A DNA stretch of 64,000 nucleotides from Heligmosomoides polygyrus polygyrus (GCA_947396885.1 OX377203.1:4898001-4962000), one strand, 5' to 3'. Positions 1 through 10,969 are shown, numbered from the stretch's first letter. The notes: generated by a model from the sequence alone, not told the origin. Numbers and translations: made by a program.

Positions 1-84
1 CTCATATAGTTCAATGTTCAATGTTTATATGGAAGAATACACTTCTTTCAGAGATAGGCTTTTCAAGACTACATATTCATAAAT

Positions 85-1720
85 ATAAATATACTTACTT
101 ACTTAGATACTTAGACGGCTCGTCCTCACTGGTCGTGCAGGCCCCAACGCAATCGCCATTCGTTTCTTTCTCTCGCAATCGTCATCCATGATGTTCGTAT
201 AGCTCGATTGGAACGACCACCACGACCGTCAGCCTATTCTGGATTGGAATTTGGCAACGAACGCTGCCTTTCGATGCGAACACATCTGTCCTTCTTGTTG
301 TGGGTCTTCCTCGAGGACGTTTGCACCCTCTTGGAATCCACTCCGCTGTCCAGCAGTCGTCCGTGCTTCACATGATATGATTAGCCCATCGATGCTTCAT
401 CTTCGATGCGTATTACGCCGGGTCTCTTAATCGTGACATCATGCGTAATTCGCAACTGTGAAGGCCAGCTCGTTCTTGCGATAACCGGCTGAACTTGAGA
501 AGACATCTTTCAAGCGCTCTGTGAGTAGTACTCAAGGACTTTGACGTAGACACAGTGTCAGCCCACGTTTCAGCAGCGCTGAAAGAACGGTCGAACAGGT
601 GGGCGCGTAGATCGGGATACGAGAGCGGGTCAATGGCCTCTTTGAGAGGCCCATAGGCCGTCCACGCAGCCTTCCTCCTTCTTAATAGTTCTTCCTTCAT
701 ACCGTTGTCCATGTTGATGGAACGGCTCAGGTACACGTGTGATGACCTGGTGTCCTTCGCAACAGGCGTTCTTCATGAACTGTGTCTTCTTCCGGTTTAT
801 TCGCAGTCCGATTTTCATCCCTGCTTCGTTGAGCTCTTTCAGCATCGTCTTTGCTTCAGCGGTAGTCATTGAGAAGATGACGATGTCATCGGCAAAACGA
901 AGACTCAAAAGGAAATTTCCCTCAACACAAATGCCCTTCTCGTCCAGGTCGAGCGTCTTCATCACTCACTGCAGGGAGGCAGTGAACAACTTAGGCGAGA
1001 TGGGGTCCACTGCTCAAACGCCCTTTTTGATCGAGATGCTGATGGGGGCGCTGAAACAGTTGTATTGTCGCTGAGCAGTGGCGTTAGCATTCGGCCAGTG
1101 TTCTCACGTAGACGGGTCTACACCCTGATCGACAAACGGTGACAGAATTACATCCGTTTCCACTCTGTCAAAGGTCTTGTCGTAGTCGACAAAGGTTAGA
1201 ACAAGGAGCAGGTGGTACTCCCTACATACCCCGATGACCCTCGCGACGGTTTAGATGTGACCCACACGGCTAAATCCTCACGAGATCCAGCTGGTTCTAC
1301 CGGTTGCGTTTCATCCAATGTTCGCGATATGCGCTCAAGAATGATCTTCGTGAATAGCTTGTAGAGCACGCTCAACAAGCATATTGGTGGATAGTTCCTT
1401 AGATCCTCTCTGTAGCCCTTCTTGTGAAGAATGACAGTGCGCGAGTTATTCCACTGGTCTGGAATCTTTTCATTTTGAAGACAGGACGTCATACGTGCTG
1501 CGAGAATTGAGTGCAGGTGATGTTGTCCTGCTCGAAGAAAGTCGGCTGTGATGTTGTCTATTCCGGGAGCCATTCTTTCCTTCATGCTCTGTATTGCAGC
1601 TCGTACTTCCGAGGAAAGGATCCTGAGAGCTTTTCCGCTAGCAGGGATAACTGGGTTCAGTACGGAAGTTTGGAGCCGAAACAAATTCGTATAGAACCGC
1701 TCTGTTATTGATTCCATTTC
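85..1720 (-). pseudogene. RTE-type LINE remnant (reverse transcriptase, 3' half)
   Basis: Read on the minus strand, fragments in several frames give the back half of an RTE-like non-LTR retrotransposon protein. About 1720-1260 encodes the RT fingers (MKERMAPGIDNITADFLRAG, then ILHKKG and NYPPICLLSVLYKLFTK). About 965-780 encodes the catalytic box FADDIVIF followed by NRKKTQFM. About 680-420 encodes RRRKAAWTAYGPL, RAHLFD and TTHRALERCLLK. About 420-330 encodes KHRWANHIM. Frameshifts and stops separate the blocks, and no N-terminal endonuclease is seen, so the copy is dead. Its 3' end lies near position 85, where a TAAGTAAGTA-like tail is found, as RTE elements usually end in a short tandem repeat. 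The family call rests on motif order; the exact clade is inference. Confidence 0.85.
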
Positions 1721-2122
1721 GAAGCGGAATATGGTGAATAAGTAATATAAATATATGTATGAATAACATAAAATATAAATATTAAATATAAGTATAAATA
1801 ACATGAAATATAAATATAAGTATTAGTAAATATTTATTTACTTAGGCGCATACATACATGAAAATTAATGTGCTTCGCCCTAAAAAATTGGACCTCCCAT
1901 TCGCATTAGACCGCCAAGTCATCGCGTGAAAATGGCTGGTGGCAATCGACAAGTAATAACCGTTTATAAACATCTTCACTTCGGGTATTTGATTTTGATA
2001 AGCCCTAACAAATTAATGACATGTTTAGCTGCAGCAAATCAATGTTATCAAGGTACCATTCACTTAGGTACAAGCTACACCGCAGGTGGTAGGTGGCTGT
2101 GCGTTCTGAAGCTCTTCTAAGG
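1721..2122. other. AT-rich spacer upstream of gene 1
   Basis: Positions 1730-1850 are very AT-rich with ATAAATATAAATATA-like runs, resembling the other end of the neighbouring LINE. From 1860 to 2122 the sequence is ordinary and would contain the promoter of the lectin-like gene that starts at 2123. I see no clear TATA box, trans-splice site or coding exon. Confidence 0.4.
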
Positions 2123-2189
2123 ATGGCCAAGGGTCTGCTGTGGGTGACTGTTCTCCTGCTTCATCTCCACTCCTCACTACAAAAAATGG
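2123..2189 (+). CDS. Gene 1 exon 1: signal peptide of secreted CTLD protein
   Basis: ATG at 2123 opens 22 codons, MAKGLLWVTVLLLHLHSSLQ and two more, then one base before a GTAAAC donor (phase 1). The peptide has a lysine near the start, a hydrophobic core WVTVLLLHLH and small residues after it, the form of a secretory signal. Phase 1 is the same exit phase as the signal-peptide exon of gene 2 at 22101. The frame is open upstream but this is the first ATG. The 139-nt CTLD exon at 3960 needs phase 0, so an exon seems to be missing in between, where a foldback element now sits. The phase-1 entry of the exon at 5225 would fit directly. Assignment to gene 1 is inference. Confidence 0.5.
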
Positions 2190-2339
2190 GTAAACAAGTA
2201 TGGGCTGCAAGAACCACTCCGCCTATCATAATTAGATTTCAGATTTCTTTGAACTGTTCTGCAAATCTCCTATAGGAGCAGGCTATGGTGCTCTCAAGGT
2301 TTGCGGCTCCGTCCTGAATTCTACATGCAACGCCGCTCG

Positions 2340-3480
2340 CGCCACACGGTAAAAAGTAGGATTTGCGCGCCACAATAGGGTCGCAAAACATCGCATGCTC
2401 ATAACTCCTTCAGTTTTAGGTTAAAAAAGGTTGGCACCATTCAGTTCAAACTTTTACAGGTTACCAGTTTACACAAACTTGTGTACATACAGCTCTACCG
2501 GAACACCCACAATTTCGCCACGGGTGGCCTAAAAATGAATGGAGCGGGCTTTTGCGATCAGAGCAGCTTATTTCCCAAGGCATGCGTGCTCTTGGAGTAT
2601 ATCAAGCATGATGTACGTTGCCAGTGCGCTGTCATAAGATTCTTCTCTGTACGCATTTTACACGGCGCATACCAAAGTTTCGCTGGGACAGATTCAAGCT
2701 AATCCTGAGTGGGATGGCTGGAAATTTCTGATAACATTCTCCAAGCGTTCACTCTACAAGTTGTCCCTCCCACTCGATTGGTAGGTTCGACTATATATGC
2801 ATTGTTCACGGCGCACTCCAAAGGCTAGCTGGAAGTCTTAGAGCAATTCCTGACTAGGGCGGATGCAATTTTCTGATGAAACTCCCCAAACGCACAGTCT
2901 ACAAGCTGTTCCCTCTCGACTGAAAGGTTATTCTCTGTAAGCATTGTACACGGCGCACACCAAAGTTTCGCTGGGACAGATTGGAGCTAATCCTGAAGGT
3001 GGCTAAAGCTGAAAATTTCTGATAACGTTCTTAAAACGGTTGGAAATAGTCATGAGGATTTCGCATTTCCCAGTAAGAGAAGATAGAAGCGCAGTGGACA
3101 TGCGCTCGCCCACTCGATTGATAGGTTCAATTCTGTGTGCATTGTGCACGGCGCACTCTCGGAGCATTTCTGATATGATAGCGCACTGGCAACGTACACC
3201 ATGCTTGAGCTACTCGAGAGCACGCATGCCCTAGGAAATAAGCTGCTCTAATCGCAAAAGCCCGCTCCAGTCATTTTTGAGCCACCAACGGCGAAAATGT
3301 GGGTGTTCCGGTAGAGCTGTACACAAGTTTGTGCAGATCTCGAAGAGACGAACCGAATGGTGCCAACCTTTTTTCAAAAAACCTAAAACTGAAGGAGGTA
3401 TGAGCATGCGACGCTTTGCGACGGTATTGTAGCGTCCCTGCCCTATGGTTAAGCATACGGCAGCGGCAACGCCGCAGAAG
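2340..3480. repeat. Foldback element with internal repeats
   Basis: The left arm (about 2370-2640) and right arm (about 3180-3440) are inverted copies: ATCGCATGCTCATAACTCC at the left matches GGTATGAGCATGCGACG at the right, and CATGATGTACGTTGCCAGTG matches CACTGGCAACGTACACCATG. The centre holds imperfect tandem units of about 150 bp marked by GCAT..ACACGGCGCAC (near 2650, 2800, 2945 and 3140) and by CACTCGATTGRTAGGTTC. No transposase is visible. A related half-copy is at 17640-17935. It lies in intron 1 of gene 1. Confidence 0.8.
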
Positions 3481-3959
3481 TCTGCGGGGGCCTTAAGACT
3501 GCTCACACGAAATGTGGATGGGAAAGATAAACTCACTCAGGAATCCTCTACAGTTAGGCCGTAGTCATCCTGTTGTCAGTAGGCCATCCACGCGATTGAG
3601 TGATACTATGTGGTTACCGTGTAAGGGCCTAATGGTCGTTCCAGAGGTCGCAGTGTGCAACAAAGGGAGGTAATTCACCTGTAATGCACAGGAACTCATG
3701 TAGCTTGTTCAAAGCTAGATTCCCAAAATCCCTCTAATATGATACTCTTCTTGCGGATGCTTCCTCCTCAATGGTCAGAATTGTGCATTTTACGTAGTCG
3801 TTGAATTAGTGGTTGATTTAGTGGAGTTACTACTCATTGTCACCTTAACAGTATTACACATCACCTACAATATTTAAAGCTTCTAAAGGCGAATCGCAGC
3901 AAGTCCTACCTTTATTCTGTGCAGAGCTTATTGGTAATGCCACATTTTTTCCTACCTAG
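3481..3959. other. Intron sequence, nothing recognised
   Basis: Searched for the CTLD exon that should precede the one at 3960 (phase 1 in, phase 0 out, with a cysteine). None was found. No repeat is recognised. Confidence 0.4.
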
Positions 3960-4098
3960 GACGACGGATCGGCTTGCGAGATAACGTACAAGATTAAGTC
4001 CAATTCCCGGGCCAAGGCTAAAGAGTTTTGTTCTCTTTCGGCACCGTTTTCTATAATGCAAGCGAAGCCAATGGGGAAGAATACCATCTGCCTGTTTG
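3960..4098 (+). CDS. Gene 1: CTLD C-terminal exon (139 nt)
   Basis: An exon between a TCCTACCTAG acceptor and a GTAAGT donor, entering in phase 0 and leaving in phase 1. It begins DDGSACEITYKI and ends SIMQAKPMGKNTICLFG. The final cysteine context (NTICLFG) matches VICTFG of the exon at 47958-48096, which has the same 139-nt length and the same phases, so the two are paralogous exons. In the C-type lectin fold this segment carries the last two conserved cysteines (here EFC and TIC). The WxDG motif of the sister exon is not preserved; DDGS stands near that place. No calcium or sugar ligand motif such as EPN or QPD is seen, so binding activity cannot be inferred. The protein is expected outside the cell. 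Confidence 0.65.
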
Positions 4099-4922
4099 GT
4101 AAGTCAACAAATACATGCTCATTTGTCTCCTCACTCACTCATTATTTCGAAACGGTGTTTGAACGGCACGTATTTTTGCGACGGACTTCAAAAAGGCCAA
4201 ACGTTGACTTTACTACTATGCGCTTGATCCACCATGTTTGCACGTGGTGCAGTAAAACCCATACAAAAACTCGCAGCGTTATTCAGTTGCTATCCTACGG
4301 TTAGCGCAAAAGCGGGAAGAAAGAGGTAGGTAGTTGACACAAGGCTATCGTGGTTACTGACATGAATTACGTGCTCCTTAGTGCGCTCACGGTGTGGTGG
4401 TTCAGTGGATTTTCTTATACAAGCTTATTGCTACAAAATCTACAATATACGTGATAACATATGCGATAATAGATGATACTACTACAACAGCACAGCGATA
4501 TATGTGACTAATATGCAATGGAAGCTAATGAGCGGGTATAATACTACTAATGGAAATGATAGGGAGGAAGAAGCCAGAAAAGCAACCCAGCGGAGGATGC
4601 CCAGAAGCTCAAAAGCAGCGGAGACGCAATGAAACCCGCGACGTCGAGAAGCAAGAACTCGCACCGCCTTTCAAAAGAAGTCGCGTAGACGGACAACCGC
4701 GACACACGGAGACATTGTGCCCAAAATGGCGACCGGTGCTAAATTTCATTCAGACAGTCGCAGCGGTAACGCGGTAAATCCTTGGTAGATGCCTTCTACA
4801 GTTCACTTTCTTGTGGCACGTCAAAGATTAAAGCTCAATGAACATTTCGAACTCCAGTCAGTTGGAACGCGCGAAGTGAAACATTCGTAAAAGCCCGTAA
4901 TAGGGCACATATCGAGAAACCT
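4099..4922. other. Intron of gene 1
   Basis: No supported exon or repeat. Short open frames on both strands around 4480-4780 show no motif and no splice context. Confidence 0.4.
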
Positions 4923-5102
4923 GGGGCCGGATTCATCAACGGCTTACGTAACTTTAACGGATAATTGTAAGCTTATCAAGCGATATGGTGAGCGATAAGC
5001 CGCGTTAAAAGCTCAGATAACGCGGCTTATCGCTCGCAGTATCGCTTGATAAGCTTACAATTCTCCGTTAAAGTCACTTAAGTCGTTGATGAATCCGGCC
5101 CC
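4923..5102. mobile_element. Hairpin MITE, GGATTCATCAACG family, full copy
   Basis: A nearly perfect 180-bp palindrome. The outer TIR is GGGGCCGGATTCATCAACGG, and the inner arms share AATTGTAAGCTTATCAAGCG and GAGCGATAAGCCGCGTTA. It is non-coding. Relatives occur at 5787, 29037, 48880, 49027 and 52434, so the family is active or recently active in this genome. Confidence 0.9.
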
Positions 5103-5224
5103 TGGAGGGAGTCCTCTCCTTACCACCCTAGCATCCTAAAAAAAACTGGGCAATTAGGTTCAGTTTGTTGAACACTATTGCAATTAATACCACGGTATCA
5201 ACGTAGTGAGCAGACACTTTTTAG

Positions 5225-5380
5225 CACAGCCGGATATTAAGTGCGAGGGTGTGGAATTTCCATTCCAAGGTAAATGCTACTCAGTAAGAGGTAAAGGTGT
5301 GTTTGATGGCTATACAGCTGCATGCGGTAATTCTTCTGCGACAGCCATAAAGAACGAAGAACAACTATATTGGATTAAAG
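5225..5380 (+). CDS. Gene 1: CTLD N-terminal exon (156 nt)
   Basis: An exon between a CACTTTTTAG acceptor and a GTAAGT donor, phase 1 in and phase 1 out. Its peptide holds IKCEGVEFPFQGKCYSVRG, FDGYTAACGN, ATAIKNEEQLYWI. That pattern (C..GKCY, then a spaced C, then a hydrophobic-N-E-E-aromatic-I stretch) is the usual opening of a C-type lectin-like domain. The exon at 26502-26657 is also 156 nt with the same phases and shares GKCYSVRG, FDGYT and CGN, which proves paralogy by eye. The CTLD identification is from family pattern; ligand binding is unknown. The preceding 139-nt exon leaves in phase 1 and joins this one cleanly, suggesting tandem CTLDs in gene 1. Confidence 0.8.
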
Positions 5381-5786
5381 GTAAGTGCACGATCTATTTT
5401 TATACATAAAGGAAGGCTATAAGGAAATGTTTGATCTATTTCAGTACTCACGTTGTAGTGCAGTGCGTGTAGATTCAAGCTGTTACGAGATCATACATTC
5501 TAAATACGATGCTTTCTCTCCATCATTTTACTGCCAGTATTTCATACATGTGCCTTGTAATTTATGCAGCTGATGTGTTTAAGCGTTTCTCATCGCAAAA
5601 CCGGCTGAACGGCGTCCTTTACACATCCTTTGGGAGGAGGTGGGAAAAAAGGCGTGGCGAGCGCCAATCGCGGACGAGACTGGCTGATACATCGAAAATC
5701 GAAAGGCTCCCAGGGCAGCGTTCGCTGTGTTTGTTGATCTCTAGTTAGATGGGTTTGAATCATGGAGAGCACAAAATAGAACACCA
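5381..5786. other. Intron of gene 1
   Basis: No supported exon or repeat. The open frames across 5385-5784 lack splice sites and motifs. Confidence 0.4.
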
Positions 5787-5990
5787 GAGGCCAGATTCAT
5801 CAACCACTTACAGCAATCTAATGGCGAAAAGCGGTATGATGAAATGTTTTAGTGTTTCTTGTTGATAAGCCTCGTTATCAGGGATTTCTGCGTTAGATTG
5901 CAGATGAGTTCCCATATCAACCGCTCGACGCGATGAATCGATATGGCAGTTTATCGATACATCGCGTCGCGCCTGCTCCCTTTGATTCGC
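5787..5990. mobile_element. Partial hairpin MITEs
   Basis: Starts with GGCCAGATTCATCAACCACTT, the TIR of the 4923 family, with inner arms CAGCAATCTAATGGCG and GCGTTAGATTGC. The far TIR is missing. Directly after it, CCATATC..CGACGCGATG and CGATATGG..ATCGCGTCG form a second short palindrome like those at 18857 and 49027. Confidence 0.55.
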
Positions 5991-6081
5991 GCTGACACTT
6001 ATTACGCATTGATTACCATACTTTTGTCAGATTTTCTTGTTATTCGTAAAGTTACCACCGAGTGCATTTTTAACTTCCCAC

Positions 6082-6817
6082 TTAACACGTTGACGACAAT
6101 ATCGCGCAATGGTGCGCGACAGTATTATTTCGACCGGAACGATATTACCTTCGTCCAAACTTTGCCTGGGGAGGTTATTTAAGATGCCGAACACAGTGGC
6201 GATGTTCGTTTGGTAAATTACGACCGGCTACCACCAATATCGATAACTAGTGTTGTCCCCACCTTTGCCCAAGCTCCCTGAATAGAGCTATTTGAGGTGC
6301 TGGTCACGAATCTGATATCCGTTATCAAACGTCACTAAGGAGATCAATTTCACAAGTAAAGTCCAGACGGAAACTATTTTTATTTTTTGATCGGAGTCAG
6401 GTACAGAAGGGCCCATGTCGTCACATTCCAAGCTATCGGGTGCTTCAAGATCGCTGTCGGGCATCAAGTCGTGAAAACTTTCGTTTAGTTCGTCGACATT
6501 ATCATACAGAATGCCATGATGACGATTTCTGATGACAACTCTAGAATTTTCAGTCTAAGTTCCGAATCAAAAACAATTATTTTCAATTAGACCATCAAAA
6601 TTGAGAAAGGGGGAAGCACATTGTGGAGAAGACAAGATTTAGGCAATATTGCAAAAACAAAACCGAAATTTCGAGAATGGATATCAGATTCGTAGTGTGC
6701 ATTCTAAAAATTCAATTTATGCTAGGCTAAGGTAACGAAATATCGTGTCACACGCGCGCAATACGCGCGGTCCCGCGGGCCCGACGCGCGAAAATTGCGC
6801 GGTCGTCCACGTGTTAA
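6082..6817 (-). mobile_element. piggyBac-like relic with TTAA ends
   Basis: Terminal inverted repeats run inward from TTAA at both ends: TTAACACGTTGACGAC at 6082 and, reversed, TTAACACGTGGACGACCG from 6817, followed by a CGCGCAAT-N-CGCGC motif on both sides. TTAA target duplication is the hallmark of piggyBac. Inside, the minus strand around 6550-6400 reads RNRHHGILYDNVDELNES then DLMPDSDLEAPDSLECDD, an acidic stretch like the N-terminus of piggyBac transposases. The catalytic core is absent, so the copy is a deletion derivative. Superfamily call is moderate because only ends and an acidic segment are seen. Confidence 0.55.
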
Positions 6818-7321
6818 AAGTGGGAGTATGTTTATATAGACCCTTAGATATGGATTAATATAGGCACTCAGATCTTACGATTAGATTAGTATTGTGGCGT
6901 TTTATCATCAAGTTGTGTTCACAAGTTTTCTTGTTCCTTTAACTATTCCCTTTTCTTATTCTCTGAACACTGAACGGGGCTAACTTTTATGAGAGAACAA
7001 TGTCTCGACCCACAACTCTACACCAAAACAAATTGAAGCACCGTTTCTTGAACGCGACACACTTGGCATCGCTTCCATTGGCACCGCTCACACCATGACT
7101 TCTAATCGGTTATTGCTAATTCGTACACACCTTCGAAGATGGCACTAGCAGCATGTCATCTTCTAAAGAAAACCTCTGTCCCACTTTTCTCTTGCCTGCG
7201 TAAACTCGTCCGACCGCATGTGCTTCGCTCCGCCCTGTCAAGATATCTAAAGCAACAACCCAACACAGTTCCTTTTGCAAACTCAAAGTTCTCTCTCCTT
7301 GAGACCTCGGCATTCCCGTAA
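6818..7321. other. Intron of gene 1
   Basis: Overlapping open frames on both strands (7116-7349) show no known motif and no consistent splice sites; not called as exons. Confidence 0.35.
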
Positions 7322-7995
7322 CGTAACTTTCAGTGTGTTCTTCTGCCAACGAGGTTTTTTAGGTGGAATCTTTCTTATTGACCTGACGTTTCGACGCTGC
7401 CGTTGTCTTCAGAGGCCTAAGAGTGGCTCGAGGCGTCAGATTGGTGTTTTACCCGGCCAAGCACCCCATCCGCGCTAGCATCTTTGACCTACAGTTAAAA
7501 CCACTCTCCGGAAACCCTGAATAATTAAGCAACTTACGCAGTGTTCCATCGTTGGTGAGCAGCAGCAGCGCTACCATCCTAAGTCAGTCAGTAACGAGAA
7601 GTGAATGGATCGCACTGCACTGTCCTCACATTGCCACCATATCGAGGACAGTTTGCCTCCACTCGTCATTTTCATAGCTCGCAAAGCGGAGGAGATCGCT
7701 TGTCATGACTAAGCACTCATTTCGCTTGTTCATGGCTGGATTTTGCTAGAAATCCAGAATGCTTCGAGCGCTTTTCTAAATGAAATCCCTTTCTCAAACG
7801 CCAACGCTCTATACTCAATATCATAGTCGTTGCCTCCATGCTCCTTCACTCTAATCTTACCAAATGGTGTTGATACGTTGCAACGTCGTTTACCAGCTAG
7901 ATGTTCTTTGATGCGAACTCAAAAACTAGCTTGTAAGGAATCGACTGCATGACAAGCAGTGCTCATTAGAGAATTGCATAGTTTACCCGAATGCT
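7322..7995 (-). pseudogene. Penelope-like element 3' end, inverted copy
   Basis: Minus-strand reading gives VRIKEHLAGKRRCNVSTPFG, KEHGGNDYDIEYRALAFEKG and FRKALEAFWISSK, the part that follows the GIY-YIG endonuclease core in Penelope-like elements. Stops follow. The remainder to 7322 is non-coding and is mirrored by 8350-8690. The core itself is cut away at the 7995 side. Confidence 0.7.
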
Positions 7996-8005
7996 TGAGC
8001 TGTTG

Positions 8006-8690
8006 AATGTGTAATAAGTGGGGCTATCTACAAGATTAAGTGTAAGGCATGTAGTAGCACTTATACTGGGGAAACCGGGAGACCACTAGGAGTTCGCAAC
8101 AAGGAACACCTAGCTGCTAAACGACGCTGCAACGTCTTAACGCCACCTGGTAAGCATAGAGAGGAGGCAACGACTACGACATCGAGTGTAAGGCGTTGGC
8201 GTTTGAGAAAAGGGTTTCGTCTAGAAAAGCGCTTGAAGCATTCTGGGTTTCTAGCAAAAATTCAGCAATGAACAACAGAAACGAGCACTAATTCATAACA
8301 AGCGATCTTCTCCCATTTGCATTGCTCTGCGAACTATGAAAATAACGAGTAGGGAGCACACTGTCTTCCATATTGTGATAATATGACAGTCGAGTTGTTC
8401 CATTCGCTACTCGTTACTGACTGACATAGGGTGGTAGCGCAATCACCGCATACCAACGGTGGAACACTGCGTAAGTTGCTTGATAATTCGAGGTTTCCGG
8501 AGAGTGGTTTTAACTGCAGATTAAGAACGCTAGCGCGGTTGGATCGCTTGGCCGGGTAAAACACCAATCTAACACCTCGAGCTGCTTTTAGGGCTCTGAA
8601 GACAAAGACAGCGTCGAAACGTCAGGCTATTAATAAAGATTCCACCTAAAAACCTCGTTGGCAGAAGAACACACTGAAATATGCGTTACA
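8006..8690 (+). pseudogene. Penelope-like element with GIY-YIG endonuclease remnant
   Basis: From 8012 the plus strand reads GAIYKIKCKACSSTYTGETG then RPLGVRNKEHLAAKRRCNV. This is a GIY-YIG type nuclease core: the IY...YTGETGR spacing and the arginine-glutamate pair VRxKEH are visible. Such a domain sits at the C-terminus of Penelope-like retroelements. A frameshift follows after about 50 codons, so the copy is dead. The sequence from about 8170 to 8690 is the inverted match of 7322-7870, giving a head-to-head pair of element ends. No reverse transcriptase part remains. Confidence 0.75.
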
Positions 8691-8704
8691 ATTCCTTTTA
8701 TCAG

Positions 8705-8820
8705 TGTGTTTTAACGAACACCCAAAGCAACTCGCCTCTGGAAATCTTATAGTGACAGTCAATATTACTGACAATTCCAATCATTTTACAAAAGATGGGT
8801 GGTACTCAGCAAGGCTCAAC
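8705..8820 (+). CDS. Possible gene 1 exon, end uncertain
   Basis: After a CCTTTTATCAG acceptor the frame reads (phase 1 entry) CFNEHPKQLASGNLIVTVNI then TDNSNHFTKDGWYSARLN. It is open for about 80 codons, and its entry phase fits the exit of the exon at 5380. It lies just outside the Penelope-like copy. No good donor in phase 1 is seen, no counterpart was found in gene 2, and the flanking CTLD exons join without it. It may be chance. Confidence 0.25.
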
Positions 8821-10388
8821 CCGACGCCGGCGAAGTCTGCATCCCGTTCATCCAGCGTTGGGTGCAGGGGAAGTCGTCGACTGACTCATGTTCATAATAT
8901 CTTACGAGACCAGAACATTTTGAGCACCTCAAGAACACCATTCCCTTGATCAATTCTCTTACAGACAAAAAACAATTTCCCTCAAAAAATCTCACATCCC
9001 AAGGATCAAAAGCGACATGGTATTATTGAAGCCTCCAGTTATTTACAAGCGAACTGGAAGCTTATTTTCCTACTTTGACGATTGTTCACTCTTCGTATTT
9101 CCCAAAATCTTCCGATGTCTATTATTCAGTTTTCATTCACTCATCCATATTGTCGTGAATATTGCTGGTTTTGGGAGACAGATGTTGCTTCTTGCTTCGG
9201 TTTTTGGGCAACGTCACGGCACACTTTTCGCGCGCGACAAACTCGTCTAACAATAGGTGGGGTATGCGGGCAAGGCGAAGAGTGGGATGTGGGCGGAAAT
9301 TTGTAAAAAATAGCATGATTTGCTGACCAACACATCCGTATGCCGCCGCTCACTGTGTTGATCCTGGATCGTCGATACCAGTTGCATACTTAGAGTGATA
9401 CCAATGTTAAGGGACTACGTGTTGATACACAGTAGTGTGTACTGCGTTTGTCACACTTATTGAATCAATATGCCTGCTTCGATTCATGACTGAAGTTAGA
9501 GGCTATTCAGTGCTTAAATGCGAAGGAACCACCATGGATTTTTTCTCATGGTTATGTTTTCTTTATATAATATATTCACATATATAGTGCGCAGAGTCAT
9601 GCTTTACTTTGAGACAATTTACGTCTGCAAGTTCGGTTTGACCACCTCAGTTCCTATGGAAGCAGTATCGAATGGAAGCGTAATGAAGGCCTAGGTATGA
9701 CCGGAATAAGACCGGACTCCTAGGTGCTTCCGTTTCACTAAGCTGCTCGAAAGTGATTCTCTATCCATCGGAATCACACCACAGCTATACTGAGCGCCAA
9801 GCAGACATTTACAACAATTTAGTGTAATAAATTATCGGCGTTCTAATTATTATTCATTCAAATGAACATTTTATTTTTAGTCCTTTTAGATGTTTTGGTT
9901 CCTTACTGCAGTCTTCTTGAATTTGAGCATCTGAATCGATGCGAAACACTAAACTTCATAAATTGCAGCGCATATTGATTTATTGACTTTATTTGTCTCG
10001 TCAATGTTCAGTGTTAAGATTATTGCATTGTGTTTGTTTGAGTTCATACGAAATTTGTGTGTTCATGTTCCTGTTGTAGCGCACTTATGGTGCATCTATA
10101 AATAAATAAATAAATAATAACGGTATAATATAATACTACAAAATACACGTGCTGCGACATAGTCTATGTAGTCATATGATGTATCTAGTCTATTAAATGT
10201 GCTGTTATTAATTAAGCTCTCTTTGGGGACCAGTACACCGATGTTTGGACGACTAACACAAAGAACGATGTTGCCGATTTTGAACCTATTACGGCAAAAA
10301 CCTCTAGAAGAGGTGACATTTCACTTTATCCTTGCTCACAGTACGCATCCGCTCAGTATATTTCCGCTGACTCCGTATATTCCTTCAG
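8821..10388. other. Intron of gene 1
   Basis: No exon found. An ATAAATAAATAAATAAATAA run near 10097-10120 resembles the 3' tail of a CR1-like LINE, but no coding part is seen before it. Confidence 0.4.
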
Positions 10389-10542
10389 TTCTGCGCAAAT
10401 ATGGACCGCCCAAGGAGAAAGAAGAAGACCGTCCGATTAGATTTCGTATAAAAGAGTTGTCGGATGGAATCATGGCGGGTCAGCCAGCATATACTCATCG
10501 TATGGAGCAGTACGCTTACCTATGCGCTAAACGAGGAGATAG
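10389..10542 (+). CDS. Gene 1: second-type CTLD C-terminal exon
   Basis: An exon between a TCCTTCAG acceptor and a GTAAGG donor. It enters in phase 1 and leaves in phase 2. It reads LRKYGPPKEKEEDRPIRFRI, then GQPAYTHRMEQYAYLCAKRGD. The start of the gene 2 exon at 38871 gives YGETKLPMEERPIKLRV, then GQLIYAHEKEQHPYLC: the same pattern KYG..K...E(E/D)RPI.(F/L)R(I/V), G...GQ..Y.H..EQ..YLC, with the same entry phase. The final YLC fits the last cysteine of a CTLD. In gene 2 the exon continues into a vWA domain; here an intron follows. The downstream exon at 12481 does not join in phase, so the model is incomplete. Confidence 0.7.
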
Positions 10543-10969
10543 GTAAGGCGTACAAACACACAGAATTGCTGTAAATTTTTGATCGTAGAAAAGTCATGAT
10601 ATTTCAGACGCTGAAGATCTATCTATTCTCACGACAACGAAGAAAATATGGTTGTTTAGAATCTACACCATTATGCTTATTGTCTAGGAGAAATGAGTGC
10701 GGTTTTAATAAACTGCAAAATAAAACGAGTAAACACAACTTGAAGGAGCAGATGCAACCACATACATATGTTGTATGTGCAACCACATACATTCGCTTAC
10801 AACAAAATAAGCAGCCCGAAAGCAATGTACTACTCTGCATAAAAAGGGCCAGCTTTTGTCCGTTTGTTCATTTGCCATCTATTTAATTGTTTGTCCATCA
10901 TTGTGTTACGTGCTCCCAGACGTCGTGAGACGAGTGTTTGGACTCAGGAAACGTGTTGCGAACGACCCG
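10543..10969. other. Intron of gene 1
   Basis: No exon or repeat recognised. Confidence 0.4.

Noticed and set aside
7116..7349. Overlapping 77- and 60-codon frames on opposite strands
   Set aside because: No motif, no consistent splice sites, next to a retroelement end.
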